A stretch of DNA of 64,000 bases from Bowmanella pacifica. Lineage in GTDB: Bacteria; Pseudomonadota; Gammaproteobacteria; Enterobacterales; Alteromonadaceae. The translations under genes were made by a program, and so were the position numbers. The notes beneath the pieces are model-generated. The model ran no database searches. It saw only the letters and a program-made list of their open reading frames with translations, and was not told the DNA's origin. Numbering within the stretch: position 1 is the first letter of the stretch; every line of letters starts with the position of its first letter. The stretch is taken from assembly GCF_014645355.1 (NCBI RefSeq), contig NZ_BMLS01000003.1:310001-374000 (forward strand), given 5' to 3'. Below, one piece after another: positions 44,097-55,101 of the stretch.

Positions 44097-45761
44097 TTAT
44101 CCCTGGCCTTCGATTTTCGCCCAGGTATCACGCAAGCCAACAGTACGGTTAAATACCAGGTTATCGGCACGCTTGTCCTTACAGAAATAGCCCAAACGTT
44201 CAAACTGCAACGCTTTACCCGGTTCGGCATTGACCAAACTCGGCTCGACTATCCCTTGCACCACCGTCATGGACTCAGGATTAATACTGTCGGTAAAACT
44301 TTCTTCACCGGCCGGATTTGGCACTTTAAATAAGCGGTCATATAAACGCACTTCAGCAGGCACACCCTGACTGGCCGATACCCAATGAATCACCCCTTTG
44401 GCCTTACGACCATCAGCCGGATCTTTACCTAAGGTATCCGCATCATAAGTGCAGTAAAGCGTGGTGATATTGCCCTGTTCGTCTTTTTCAGCCCGCTCGG
44501 CCTTGAGGAAATAAGCATTACGCAAACGCACTTCCTTACCCAGCACCAAACGCTTGAACTTCTTATTAGCTTCTTCACGGAAGTCTTCACGCTCGATATA
44601 GATCTCACGGGTGAAAGGCAGTTCGCGCTGCCCCATGCTCTCATCAGACGGATGGTTAGGTGCACTGAGCATTTCCACCTGATCGGCCGGATAGTTTTCA
44701 ATCACCACCTTGAGCGGATCCAGTACAGCCATAGCACGGGCAGCATTCTGATTCAGATCATCGCGGATACAGGCTTCCAGCATGCCCATTTCCACCATAT
44801 TGTCCATTTTGGTCACGCCGATACGTTTGCAGAACTCGCGAATAGACACTGGCGTATAACCACGGCGACGCAAACCGGCAATGGTGGGCATACGCGGGTC
44901 ATCCCAGCCATCTACATGTTGCTCTTCCACCAGTTGAATCAACTTACGCTTGGAAAGTACCGTGTATTCCAGATTCAGACGGGAGAACTCGTACTGACGG
45001 GGATGACACTCGATACTGATGTTATCCAATACCCAGTCATATAAACGACGGTTGTCCTGGAACTCCAGCGTACACAGAGAATGAGTAATACCTTCAATCG
45101 CATCCGAAATACAGTGCGTGAAATCGTACATGGGGTATACACACCACTTGTCACCGGTCTGGTGGTGGTGGGCAAACTTCACCCGATAAATCACCGGATC
45201 GCGCATGCACATAAAAGGAGAAGTCATATCAATCTTAGCGCGCAGTACACAATGCCCTTCAGGGTATTCACCCGCGGTCATTTTGGCGAAATGGGCCAGA
45301 TTTTCTTCTACTGATGTATCACGATAGGGGCTGTTCTTACCCGGCTCTTTCAAGGTTCCACGCAGTTCACGCATGGCTTCCTGGCTGGAAAAGTCTACAT
45401 AAGCCAGGCCCTTCTCAATCAACTCCACAGCATAGCCATGTAAGCGGTCAAAATAGTCGGAGGAATAGCACACCTCGCCATCCCAGGAGAAGCCGAGCCA
45501 AGTCACGTCGTCCTTAATGGAATTAACGTAATCAATGTTCTCTTTCTCAGGGTTGGTATCGTCAAACCTCAGGTTACATTGTCCCTGGTAGTCCTGAGCC
45601 AAGCCGAAGTTTAAGCAAATAGATTTGGCATGGCCGATATGCAAATAGCCATTAGGCTCAGGCGGGAACCGGGTATGCACATGATTGTGTACCCCTTCAG
45701 CCAGATCCTTATCAATGATTTGACGAATAAAATTGGTCGGACGAATGTCGGTCTCGGCCAT
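44097..45761 (-). CDS. glnS: Glutaminyl-tRNA synthetase
   Basis: A 554-residue class I synthetase, the same length as E. coli GlnRS. HIGH-type motif in [18 protein letters not shown] (residues about 31-48), KMSKS-type motif as V-L-S-K-R-K-L near residue 270, and the C-terminal anticodon beta-barrels. It charges tRNA-Gln with glutamine. ATG at 45761 follows a GGGGTGG site; the frame is open 11 codons further, but without homology. Confidence 0.97.
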   Translation of the reverse strand: MAETDIRPTNFIRQIIDKDLAEGVHNHVHTRFPPEPNGYLHIGHAKSICLNFGLAQDYQGQCNLRFDDTNPEKENIDYVNSIKDDVTWLGFSWDGEVCYSSDYFDRLHGYAVELIEKGLAYVDFSSQEAMRELRGTLKEPGKNSPYRDTSVEENLAHFAKMTAGEYPEGHCVLRAKIDMTSPFMCMRDPVIYRVKFAHHHQTGDKWCVYPMYDFTHCISDAIEGITHSLCTLEFQDNRRLYDWVLDNISIECHPRQYEFSRLNLEYTVLSKRKLIQLVEEQHVDGWDDPRMPTIAGLRRRGYTPVSIREFCKRIGVTKMDNMVEMGMLEACIRDDLNQNAARAMAVLDPLKVVIENYPADQVEMLSAPNHPSDESMGQRELPFTREIYIEREDFREEANKKFKRLVLGKEVRLRNAYFLKAERAEKDEQGNITTLYCTYDADTLGKDPADGRKAKGVIHWVSASQGVPAEVRLYDRLFKVPNPAGEESFTDSINPESMTVVQGIVEPSLVNAEPGKALQFERLGYFCKDKRADNLVFNRTVGLRDTWAKIEGQG

Positions 45762-45869
45762 TACCACCCCTGTCGTTATTAGGTTTATTAACAAAGCGCT
45801 AGTATACCAGTTTGTGACGGGAATACAGCAGCCAGATAGCGGCTTTCACAGCCGAACCCCGCCGATTCA

Positions 45870-45953
45870 TGTAACCCCAGTTGATTACTTAGCCAAAAGT
45901 AACTAAATTAGGTTACATATATAAAAGTAACCCCAGGAGGTTACATGACGAAA
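45870..45953 (+). promoter_or_regulatory. Tandem operator array before SatD gene
   Basis: Three units with an exact 28-bp period (starting 45870, 45898, 45926). Each unit is a dyad, (A/T)GTAAC-N7-G(A/G)TTAC, and the same phase ends in AAA. Unit 1 lies upstream, unit 2 overlaps a candidate promoter (TTGATT 45881-45886, 17-bp spacer, TAAATT 45904-45909), and unit 3 covers the AGGAGG ribosome site and the ATG at 45945. In RNA, unit 3 can also form a GUAACC/GGUUAC hairpin across the ribosome site. This points to cooperative repressor binding, perhaps autoregulation by SatD. Confidence 0.8.
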
Positions 45954-46583
45954 TCAAAAGTCTATGCGGTTTTAACCGGCGACTTAGTGGCGTCCAGCCA
46001 TATTCCCGCCAACGAATATGACGCCTTGCTTTATGCTTTGGACCAAACCTTACGCTATCTATGCCGCAAGAACGCTGGACAATACAATGTCTATCGTGGC
46101 GATGCCTTTCAGCTCCTGTTGAATAAACCACAAGACTGGGCCTACAGCGCCATCCTGCTTAGGCTTGCCATGCGCAGCCAGCAACAAGATTGCCGCTTAA
46201 GTGTAGGCATAGGTACTATCAGCAACCCGCGTCCGGACGTAAAAAGCGCCACAGGCGAAGCTTTTACCTTATCGGGTACCGGGCTGGACAGCCTGCCTCA
46301 GGGCCTGCGCATGAACGCCCAAAGTACAGAAGAAGACTTTAACTGGCATATGGGCATTACTCTGCGCCAAACCGACGCCTTGATATCGCAGATGACAGTG
46401 CGCCAGGCTCAGGCTTTACAGGAGTACCTGCTTCTTGAAGATAAAAGCCATTTAGCCGTGGCCAAACGCTTGCATACCTCCAGAGTTAACGCAACCAAGT
46501 TGCTTAACCAAGGCCACTATGATCTACTGATGCAGGTTATCCTTTACAGCGAACAATTAACCGACAGGTATTTTCATGGATGA
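45945..46583 (+). CDS. SatD-family protein
   Basis: A 212-residue protein. The N-terminal part (V-Y-A-V-L-T-G-D-L-V-A-S-S, Y-N-V-Y-R-G-D-A-F-Q-L-L, then R-L-S-V-G-I-G-T-I) resembles SatD proteins, which are related in fold to nucleotide-cyclase-like domains (G-D-x-x-x-S...R-G-D-x-F). The C-terminal part has a helix-turn-helix: H-L-A-V-A-K-R-L-H-T-S-R-V-N-A-T-K-L-L-N. This suggests a DNA-binding sensor. It overlaps the DUF3307 gene by 8 bp. The function of SatD is not established; the name comes from a Streptococcus locus. Control through the GTAAC array directly upstream is likely. Confidence 0.78.
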   Translation: MTKSKVYAVLTGDLVASSHIPANEYDALLYALDQTLRYLCRKNAGQYNVYRGDAFQLLLNKPQDWAYSAILLRLAMRSQQQDCRLSVGIGTISNPRPDVKSATGEAFTLSGTGLDSLPQGLRMNAQSTEEDFNWHMGITLRQTDALISQMTVRQAQALQEYLLLEDKSHLAVAKRLHTSRVNATKLLNQGHYDLLMQVILYSEQLTDRYFHG

Positions 46584-47343
46584 ACTGCTACTTATCCTGG
46601 CGTTGCTGACCGCCCATTTGCTTGGTGACTTTTTCTTCCACCCGGTCAGTTGGATCAATGAGCGCCTGGCTCACCATCACCGTTCACCCAAATTATTTTG
46701 TCATGCCTTAGTACATGCCTTGCTGGCCTGGTTGGCTATTTTCAGTTGGGAATGGGCATACGGCTGGGGGCCTGCATTCTGGCAGCCAATCTGGTTAGCC
46801 CTGCTGGTAGGGATAAGCCATTATTTCATTGATTTGGCAAAATCCTTTTGTCCGCCTTATGCCCGTTACTTTTTGCTGGACCAATTTCTGCATTTCATTG
46901 TGCTGATGGCCATTGCGATGCAATTGTCATCGCACTGGCCATGGCTGGCTTCACTGTGGACCTGGCTGTGGAGTCCCGCCCATCTGGTCGTCCTGGTGGC
47001 CTATTTACTGATGATGCGCCCAAGTTCAGTATTGATTGCGCTTTTACTTAGAAAGTGGACGCTAAACATTAACGAAGACAGCTTACCTAATGCCGGTCAT
47101 GCTATTGGCGTGCTTGAGCGGGTGCTTATCCTGACGTTTGTGCTGCTGGGACAATATTCCGGCATCGGCTTTTTAATGGCGGCTAAATCCGTCTTTCGTT
47201 TTGGTGATCTTACCCGCCAAAAAGACCGACGACTCACCGAATATGTGATGCTGGGCACCTTGCTTAGTGTCAGTATTAGTTTGTTGCTAGGCATAACAGC
47301 TTTACATCTCAGCCAAGCTATTAGCGACATATTCATCACGTGA
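46576..47343 (+). CDS. DUF3307 integral membrane protein
   Basis: A 255-residue membrane protein with about six to seven TM segments. The DUF3307 start is clear: L-L-L-I-L-A-L-L-T-A-H-L-L-G-D-F-F-F-H-P, with the conserved H and D, then H-H-H-R-S-P-K-L-F-C-H-A-L-V-H-A. A C-terminal half (residues about 150-255) of further helices contains a positively charged loop D-L-T-R-Q-K-D-R-R-L-T-E-Y-V-M-L-G-T. DUF3307 proteins commonly occur as the partner of SatD-like genes. Transport or stress roles are unproven. It is translationally coupled to SatD (8-bp overlap) and nearly abuts the convergent GGDEF gene. Confidence 0.8.
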   Translation: MDELLLILALLTAHLLGDFFFHPVSWINERLAHHHRSPKLFCHALVHALLAWLAIFSWEWAYGWGPAFWQPIWLALLVGISHYFIDLAKSFCPPYARYFLLDQFLHFIVLMAIAMQLSSHWPWLASLWTWLWSPAHLVVLVAYLLMMRPSSVLIALLLRKWTLNINEDSLPNAGHAIGVLERVLILTFVLLGQYSGIGFLMAAKSVFRFGDLTRQKDRRLTEYVMLGTLLSVSISLLLGITALHLSQAISDIFIT

Positions 47344-47345
47344 AA

Positions 47346-48779
47346 TTAGCCTGGCTGTGAGCTTGCTCTGCAGGTGTCAGATGTACTGCAAGTCACTCTA
47401 TTGCGCCCTGCCCCTTTACTTTGGTAAAGCGCGGCATCGGCATCAGCCAGTAGCCTCTCTAACGACACTGGCTCGCCGCGTTCGGCAAAACTTAATCCAA
47501 TACTGGTTGTAACCTGCAAACTTACACCGCCCGGCAGCGCTACCGGCTGGCTAGCCACAGCCGAGCATATCCGCTGAGCAACGATTACTGCATCAGCTGG
47601 ATGACAATTAACCAGCAGCACTGCAAACTCCTCTCCCCCCATACGTCCTATTAAATCCTTGGGCCTTAAACAGGTCTTGATTTGCGAGGTGGTGTCTTTA
47701 AGTGCTTTGTCTCCTGCGGCATGGCCATACTGGTCATTGATCAATTTAAAGTGGTCCAAATCAATCATCATCACCGCATGGGGATATTGTCTCTCCTCCA
47801 CACTACGGGTAGCCTCAATCAAAAATGACGCCCGACTGGCAGCGCCAGTCAAGGCGTCATGGTTGCTCAGGTGTCGCAGCTTTTCCATCAATTCATTGCG
47901 ATTACGTATCACTATTGCCAACATAATGGGGGCCACCGCCACAACAGAGGCGCCAAGACGAATAGAGAACAGTGCCGCATCATCCACACCACTGAATATC
48001 AGATGATAACTACTTGCCGACAAACTCAATAAAGCCAATACACTGCAAAGCAGCGTCAGTATCGCAGTACAAAACACCGAGTAAACCAATGCGCACCACA
48101 ATAACGCCAATACCGGAAAAGCAACCGCCCCAGGCCCACCTATCAATAACATCGCCATACAAGACACCACAACAGCAAGAGCAGGCAGCCAGTCATAGCT
48201 TCGATTTCCCCATCTGTTTGGATAATACAAACTAACCTGAGACCAACTGGCAGAGAGGAAAATAGGTAAAATTGCGACGTAATTCACAACTTCGGTTATC
48301 CACCAAAATGTGAAACCGTTTAGCATGTTGCCATCAAAAAAATAGGGATTTGCCAAACTGCCAACCAGTCCGGCTGATACGCCGCCGCAGGCGGCTCCGA
48401 GCAAAATATACAGCATCGCCACTGGGTGTCTTAAGCGCAGTAGGTCAACAGATAAGCGACTTAAAATAAAGTACGCCGTTGCGATACTAAATAAGTTGGC
48501 GGCGTTGAGAATAAGGGCAATAAAAAGTTCACTACCGGTCAACAGATCGGCAAGCAAAAACGCCATAGCACCCGCCAGCCAACCTAACGGAGTGGCAATC
48601 TTTGGTACCCGTAACAACATCCCCAACATCAGCGCATTGGCGGGCCATACACTAGCCAGAAGACCAACAGGACGCGTCCATATCCCAAACAAACAACCCG
48701 CAAACACCAACACAAACAGAATAAAGGTAAGACGTAACGTTACACCCTTAGTTTGAGAAATAGACCAGCTCACAGTCAC
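47346..48779 (-). CDS. MASE1-GGDEF diguanylate cyclase
   Basis: A 477-residue protein with an N-terminal MASE1-type membrane sensor (about eight TM helices, S-V-W-P-A-N-A-L-M-L-G near residue 40) and a C-terminal GGDEF domain: D-H-F-K-L-I-N-D-Q-Y-G-H-A-A-G-D, then the catalytic R-M-G-G-E-E-F. The G-G-E-E-F signature is the active form, so it likely makes cyclic di-GMP. An upstream inhibitory RxxD site is not evident. The gene is convergent with the DUF3307 gene, with a 2-bp gap. Confidence 0.92.
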   Translation of the reverse strand: MTVSWSISQTKGVTLRLTFILFVLVFAGCLFGIWTRPVGLLASVWPANALMLGMLLRVPKIATPLGWLAGAMAFLLADLLTGSELFIALILNAANLFSIATAYFILSRLSVDLLRLRHPVAMLYILLGAACGGVSAGLVGSLANPYFFDGNMLNGFTFWWITEVVNYVAILPIFLSASWSQVSLYYPNRWGNRSYDWLPALAVVVSCMAMLLIGGPGAVAFPVLALLWCALVYSVFCTAILTLLCSVLALLSLSASSYHLIFSGVDDAALFSIRLGASVVAVAPIMLAIVIRNRNELMEKLRHLSNHDALTGAASRASFLIEATRSVEERQYPHAVMMIDLDHFKLINDQYGHAAGDKALKDTTSQIKTCLRPKDLIGRMGGEEFAVLLVNCHPADAVIVAQRICSAVASQPVALPGGVSLQVTTSIGLSFAERGEPVSLERLLADADAALYQSKGAGRNRVTCSTSDTCRASSQPG

Positions 48780-49042
48780 AACAGAATCACGGAAGCATAA
48801 ACTAAGAATATGTATATATTGCTGGGTATTCCATTACAGATTGGTAATCAAAAGAGGTATAACCGTCGTGCAATGGCGCTTGGCCCTTGTGTGACGTGCA
48901 TGTAGCGGGCTACCAGCTTCATCTATAAGCCGGTTCACCACTTAGGGAAGTATGCCCTTATCAGGCAGAATACTGAGCACCTTGGCGTGTTGGTGCTCAG
49001 CATTATCAAGGTAGATCCTAGATAGAAAACAGGTCGATGAAT

Positions 49043-50877
<1,835 letters not shown>

Positions 50878-52206
50878 TCAGGGCGAGGTCTGTTCCCTAA
50901 GCAAATGTTCAGCTAATGCCTGATAGGCCGCCAGAGATACGGGATCATTTGCGGCATTACCAGCAATGGGGTAACTGGCAAACCGGGCAATAACCATTTC
51001 GGCTTTTGGATCAATGTATAACGCCTGCCCGTGCACACCTCGGGCCATAAATGCACCATGAGTATTGTGAGTAACCCACCACATGTTTCGGTAACTCCAG
51101 CCTTTTAGCAAGGCATAACCGGCGGCAGCAAAATCTGTTTGGCTTGCACCCTTGCGAATATCAGCAATAACCGCCTGTGGCAGAATCTGCTGGCCGTTGA
51201 AGTAGCCGTCGTTTCTCATCATTTCCCCAAAGCGGGCTAAATCTCGCAGGCCCAGATTCAGTCCACCGCCGGCAAAGGGCGTGCCTATGGAGTCCACCGA
51301 CATATAAGCATCCTGCTCCATCCCCATTTTTTGCCAGATTCGCTCCGACAATAACTGCGCTACATTCCTTCCTGTCACTCTTGCGATTATCCAGCCCAAA
51401 ACATCGGTATTGGCGGTGCGATAATGGAAGGCTTCACCGTGCATCCCCTCACCAGTCACGGTTTTCAGAAAGTCATAGTAGGAACGAGGCCCCTGATAGT
51501 CTGCAGGCTTAGGTAACGGATTTCCCGCCGCCGCATGAGCCCACACTTCGGCGTTAGGATCCGCATAATCTTCGCTGAAGCGGATGCCGGTGGTCATATC
51601 CATCACCTGCCTTACTGTTGCCGAACCAAAGGCGGAGCTATCAAGTTCAGGAAGGTATTCCACCACTTTTTTGCTGGGATCTAACCTACCCTCGGCAATC
51701 AGTAACGCCCCCAGCGTCCCAACGAAGGTTTTAGTCACAGACATCGCGGCATGTTGTCCCTGTGGCGTTAACACACCGAAATAACGCTCATACACCAGGT
51801 TACCTTTATGCATGACCACTATGCCGTCGGTATAGTTTTCCAGTAGCGATGCCTGCCAGGTCATAGCAGAGGTGGGTCCAATAGGCGTAAACTGCACCTC
51901 ATCCAGATCATCGCGCAATTTAGCCTTAAGTGGAGAGGCGTTACCTACCCCCCTGGAGACATTAACGGTAGGCATCAGTTGTCGGAAGTTCGATACACTC
52001 CAGCGCATTTGTGGAAAACGAAAATAGCTACCATCTTCAAAACGCAAAATTTTATCTGCCGGGGGCGGAGAACCCACCATCCACCCCAACTTAGCAGGAT
52101 CGCTTTGTCGCGCATCCGGAAAGTCTGAAGAAGTTTGCGCTGTTGCTTGGCATGTAAACAACACACCAAGCCCCAGTGATAAAACCTTACTCAATAGCTT
52201 ATTCAT
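50878..52206 (-). CDS. Serine hydrolase of the beta-lactamase/transpeptidase-like fold
   Basis: A 442-residue exported enzyme: signal peptide (residues 1-22, cleavage near T-A-Q-T), then a class C-type serine hydrolase fold. The nucleophile motif is S-V-T-K (A-A-M-S-V-T-K-T-F-V) near residue 160, and the Tyr motif is F-H-Y-R-T-A-N-T-D, as in EstB or amide/ester hydrolases of this group. A K-T/S-G-like third motif is replaced by V-H-G-Q-A. It may cleave esters or amides such as 6-aminohexanoate oligomers; it is not a clear antibiotic beta-lactamase. ATG at 52206 has GGAG 5 bp upstream. It is followed in order by a small membrane gene upstream (52233). Confidence 0.82.
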   Translation of the reverse strand: MNKLLSKVLSLGLGVLFTCQATAQTSSDFPDARQSDPAKLGWMVGSPPPADKILRFEDGSYFRFPQMRWSVSNFRQLMPTVNVSRGVGNASPLKAKLRDDLDEVQFTPIGPTSAMTWQASLLENYTDGIVVMHKGNLVYERYFGVLTPQGQHAAMSVTKTFVGTLGALLIAEGRLDPSKKVVEYLPELDSSAFGSATVRQVMDMTTGIRFSEDYADPNAEVWAHAAAGNPLPKPADYQGPRSYYDFLKTVTGEGMHGEAFHYRTANTDVLGWIIARVTGRNVAQLLSERIWQKMGMEQDAYMSVDSIGTPFAGGGLNLGLRDLARFGEMMRNDGYFNGQQILPQAVIADIRKGASQTDFAAAGYALLKGWSYRNMWWVTHNTHGAFMARGVHGQALYIDPKAEMVIARFASYPIAGNAANDPVSLAAYQALAEHLLREQTSP

Positions 52207-52232
52207 AATGTCTCCAGCACCGTGGGTGGGCT

Positions 52233-52613
52233 TTAAACCAAAAACAGCAAAACAGATATAATCAGTAGCACTATCCAAGCAGGATGCTTACCTTTGGTAG
52301 AGAACAGCCAAAATATTGATGAAACCAAAAAAGTCAGGCTAAGCATCCTCGCGATAATGAGCATAGGGTCTATGCGCGTATCAGCAAAGGCCAAACACAG
52401 CAGCGCAGCTCCCATTCCCCAACCGAGCACTGAGACTAAATGCCAGGAGGCCCATAACGAGCGAAACTGTCTGATACTCAAAAACTGCTTTACTTCATCA
52501 GACTTGATTGCGTTTAGATTAAAGCGACGAAAAATCAACACTTCGCCCAGTATGCTATGCGCAGCACCGAGCAATAGCGTAAGAATACCGGCAGTCACTA
52601 GATAGCTATTCAT
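52233..52613 (-). CDS. Small integral membrane protein
   Basis: A 126-residue protein with four TM segments and charged loops (F-R-R-F-N-L-N-A-I-K-S-D-E). No enzyme motif. It resembles unnamed small four-helix proteins found beside hydrolase genes. ATG at 52613 has AGGA upstream; the open frame extends 18 codons further. It ends 26 bp before the serine hydrolase gene, so they are likely co-transcribed. Confidence 0.72.
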   Translation of the reverse strand: MNSYLVTAGILTLLLGAAHSILGEVLIFRRFNLNAIKSDEVKQFLSIRQFRSLWASWHLVSVLGWGMGAALLCLAFADTRIDPMLIIARMLSLTFLVSSIFWLFSTKGKHPAWIVLLIISVLLFLV

Positions 52614-52754
52614 AATAATCCTTTTTCTTTCCAATCTTCCCTGCGACATTTTAGTCTTAGTCACCAAGCTGTAAAAAGACGCCCTGCTATGGGTTAAATT
52701 AACAGAGCGCTAGGTGCTTTCACATTCAAACAGTAATCAGTATAAAGTCATGAG

Positions 52755-53559
52755 CTATAAGGCCTCATAGACAGTTTTGCCCTCTTTAATGGTTTGCAAC
52801 ACCTTAATATCCATTATGGATTGCGGGTTTACCGTCAGCGGGTTGTTGTCCAAAATAACGAAGTCGGCAAGTTTACCTTTGACCAGCGAGCCTTTGCTGT
52901 CTTCTTCAAAATACTGCCAGGCGGCCCATTCTGTGACGGCCTTCAGTGCAATATACGGCGTGACTCGTTGCTCTTCGCCAATGACATCTCCACTTCGACT
53001 GGTTTGATTCACTGTGGTGTGAATAATCATTATGGCACTAGGCAAAGCAACCGGCGCATCATGGTGTTCAGTGAACTTCATGCCTCGGCGAAGGGCCGAC
53101 TCCGTTGGACTGATATGATAAGCCCGTTCTTTACCCAAGGTTTCGTCGCGATGCCAGTCCCCCCAGTAGTAGGTATGCATAGAGAAAAATGACGGCAACA
53201 TCAGCGCCCTCACCGTCAGGTGGGGGTAGTAGATTGGCCGAAAGCTTCTGGATCCCGGTATTGAATATATGACCGTGGGCATCGATAAAGCCAGGGAGCA
53301 TCGTCTTACCCGCTAAATCGATACGATGCTTGGCCGTTGCGATATTGTCAGCCTCATCCAATTTGCCAACAAAGAGAATTCTGCCGTTTTTAACCAATAA
53401 TGCCTCGGCATACTGAGGTGTATCCCCTTCCATAGTCAAAATGGCACCACCAAAATAAAGCGTATCGGCTTCTGGCGTTTTACTTACATTCTTGCCACAA
53501 CCGGCCGCTAGAAACGCGGTTGCCACTAACGCCAATGTTCTATTACTGAAATATCTCAT
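52755..53559 (-). pseudogene. Amidohydrolase (YtcJ-like lipoprotein), broken by internal deletion
   Basis: The first part (53559 to about 53200) encodes a lipoprotein signal (A-A-G-C), then the N-terminal metal-dependent hydrolase start L-Y-F-G-G-A-I-L-T-M and P-G-F-I-D-A-H-G-H-I-F. The frame then goes out of phase. A second, overlapping frame (from about 53282 to 52755) gives the family C-terminus: T-P-Y-I-A-L-K-A-V-T, then K-G-S-L-V-K-G-K-L-A-D-F-V-I-L-D-N-N-P-L-T-V. Roughly 250-300 central residues are missing, including metal-ligand and catalytic segments. An intact family member would be 550-600 residues. The deletion join lies near 53200-53215. The product cannot be active. Confidence 0.85.
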
Positions 53560-53687
53560 TAAATATGCTCCCTCATAACATCCCAAACAGATACCGCAGC
53601 CTTATGCCGCATCGCTTCTCAATATAGTTCACATTGGCAGGCTGGTTATCCTCATGCCTTTTACAGATAGTTAGACATTTTGACGCT

Positions 53688-54077
53688 TTAGAAATCAGCA
53701 AAGAGTTCGCTAAGTTCACTCACCTTGCGAATCCCCCCATCCCGGCTTTGCCAACCAAACTGATCGTCTTTAAATCGCGGGAAGATATGCAGGTGATAAT
53801 GATTAAGTTCGTTAAAAAAGCCGTTATTTTGGATAAATGAGATGCCATCTGGCGCGAACTTTTGTTCAAGCCGGACATACAACTGCTTGGCAACCGACTG
53901 GATTTCTTCCAGCACATTGGCAGGTAAATCAATAAAGGAGGCATAAGGCTGCACGGGTGCGATAAGCAGATGCCCTGGGTTAATGGGATCATGGTCTGCA
54001 AAAGCGATAACACGAGCCGACTCATAAACAATCACGGCATCTACCTGCCGGGCAACAATCTGTTCAACCACTGTCAT
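53688..54077 (-). CDS. HIT family nucleotide hydrolase
   Basis: A 129-residue histidine-triad protein: D-H-D-P-I-N-P-G-H-L-L-I-A-P near residue 30, and the triad N-H-Y-H-L-H-I-F-P-R-F (H-x-H-x-H) near residue 98. These enzymes cleave adenylylated substrates or dinucleoside polyphosphates. ATG at 54077 is preferred over 54083 because the GGGAGA site is then about 8 bp upstream. It is alone on the strand, between the pseudogene and cytochrome b. Confidence 0.88.
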   Translation of the reverse strand: MTVVEQIVARQVDAVIVYESARVIAFADHDPINPGHLLIAPVQPYASFIDLPANVLEEIQSVAKQLYVRLEQKFAPDGISFIQNNGFFNELNHYHLHIFPRFKDDQFGWQSRDGGIRKVSELSELFADF

Positions 54078-54194
54078 ACACATCTTCTCCCTGAAATAGC
54101 AGTTTTAGAGCATAGCTGCCTATGCCAATACAAAGAATCAGAAAAACACTCAGTAACTAAAATCAAACTGTCTGGCCAGGGCATCAGCTTAAAT

Positions 54195-54223
54195 AAAAAA
54201 GCCGCCTGCATAACAGGCGGCTT
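54195..54223 (-). terminator. Rho-independent terminator of cytochrome b gene
   Basis: An 8-bp stem (GAAGCCGCCTG side on minus strand, GCCGCCTG / CAGGCGGC) with a 5-base loop, followed on the minus strand by a six-base T-run, 60 bp past the stop of the cytochrome gene. Confidence 0.88.
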
Positions 54224-54283
54224 CAGACGCAAACAAATAACTCAAAAATAATCAGGCTCAGTTCGCTTTGCTTGTTTCTGCCC

Positions 54284-54811
54284 TTATCGCCACATTCTGC
54301 GGATAATGTCTTGCTTACCCGCATCATAGCGGTGCACAAAAGCCATCAATATATGACCCGCTATAAAAGCAAACAATGTCCAGCCCAGTAAGCCATGCCA
54401 GCCATTGCCTAGCTCAAGCATCCATTGGATCTTCTCACCTTCAAAGCCCGCCATCACTATGATGCCAAAGGCTTCAAATGTTCTGCCTGAGCCGTATTGA
54501 CGAAGCAAGGCAAACAGCGGTACAGCAAACAACAGCCCATATAGCGCAATATGGCCTAATTTTGCCAGCATATTCACGGCGGCAGGACGGCTGGACATAT
54601 GCATAATGGCCCACACAATGCGAATCACCATAAACACAAAGATCAGCAAACCAACCGGTTTGTGAGTTGGCCACATAAACTGTTCAATGGCGCTATCCTC
54701 CATAAAGAAACGCGCAGCTGAACTACCGCATTGCCACACTATCAACAGCGCCATTCCCCAATGCAAAAATCTGGAAATAGCACCGTAGCGGGTTTGGTTA
54801 TCTCTCAACAT
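54284..54811 (-). CDS. Cytochrome b561-type membrane protein
   Basis: A 175-residue four-helix membrane protein with haem-ligand histidines in R-F-L-H-W-G-M-A-L (TM1), P-T-H-K-P-V-G-L-L (TM2 start), W-H-G-L-L-G-W (TM3/4 side) and A-G-H-I-L-M-A-F-V-H-R (last helix). This is the DUF4405/CybB-like set. It moves electrons across or along the inner membrane, perhaps from quinol to a superoxide or periplasmic partner. It ends with basic R-M-W-R. Confidence 0.9.
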   Translation of the reverse strand: MLRDNQTRYGAISRFLHWGMALLIVWQCGSSAARFFMEDSAIEQFMWPTHKPVGLLIFVFMVIRIVWAIMHMSSRPAAVNMLAKLGHIALYGLLFAVPLFALLRQYGSGRTFEAFGIIVMAGFEGEKIQWMLELGNGWHGLLGWTLFAFIAGHILMAFVHRYDAGKQDIIRRMWR

Positions 54812-55025
54812 CTAAAAGCTTCTCCTTAAACAAACCAGGCTATTTTACCCGCTGAATGCGTCAAACGGCATCACTCTTATCCTCACGAACAAGGCATTAG
54901 ACGCAAAAAGATAACAATCAACCACCCCAGGTAAGTAAGGAAAAACTGTTTATGGTTCAATAAGTAAAAGGAAACACGCAGGTGATACAGTTTGACGTCA
55001 ACTGTCTTTATCCAGAAAGCGGATA

Positions 55026-55101
55026 GTTAACGCCGCGTTAAACGGCGCTAGGAACGAACGTCCGGCGACCACAGGGAGCGAATCTAATTGTATTGTTAGA
55101 T
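55026..55101 (-). other. attC-like boundary (degenerate) after the methyltransferase cassette
   Basis: On the minus strand, TCTAACA starts just at the methyltransferase stop codon and GGCGTTAAC ends the element 75 bp later, the layout of an attC. The right side has a typical L' form (CGCCG-TTTAACG-CGGCG then TTAAC), but the left arm does not pair well with it. It probably marks the far end of the cassette array, partly decayed. Confidence 0.5.

Noticed and set aside
45926-45946. The GTAACC/GGTTAC hairpin as a plain terminator
   Set aside because: It repeats in phase with two upstream dyads and sits on the ribosome site, with no T-run; an operator or translational control element fits better.
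53131-53586. Amidohydrolase N- and C-terminal frames as two separate genes
   Set aside because: The two frames are the two ends of one family, joined out of frame; neither is a complete protein.
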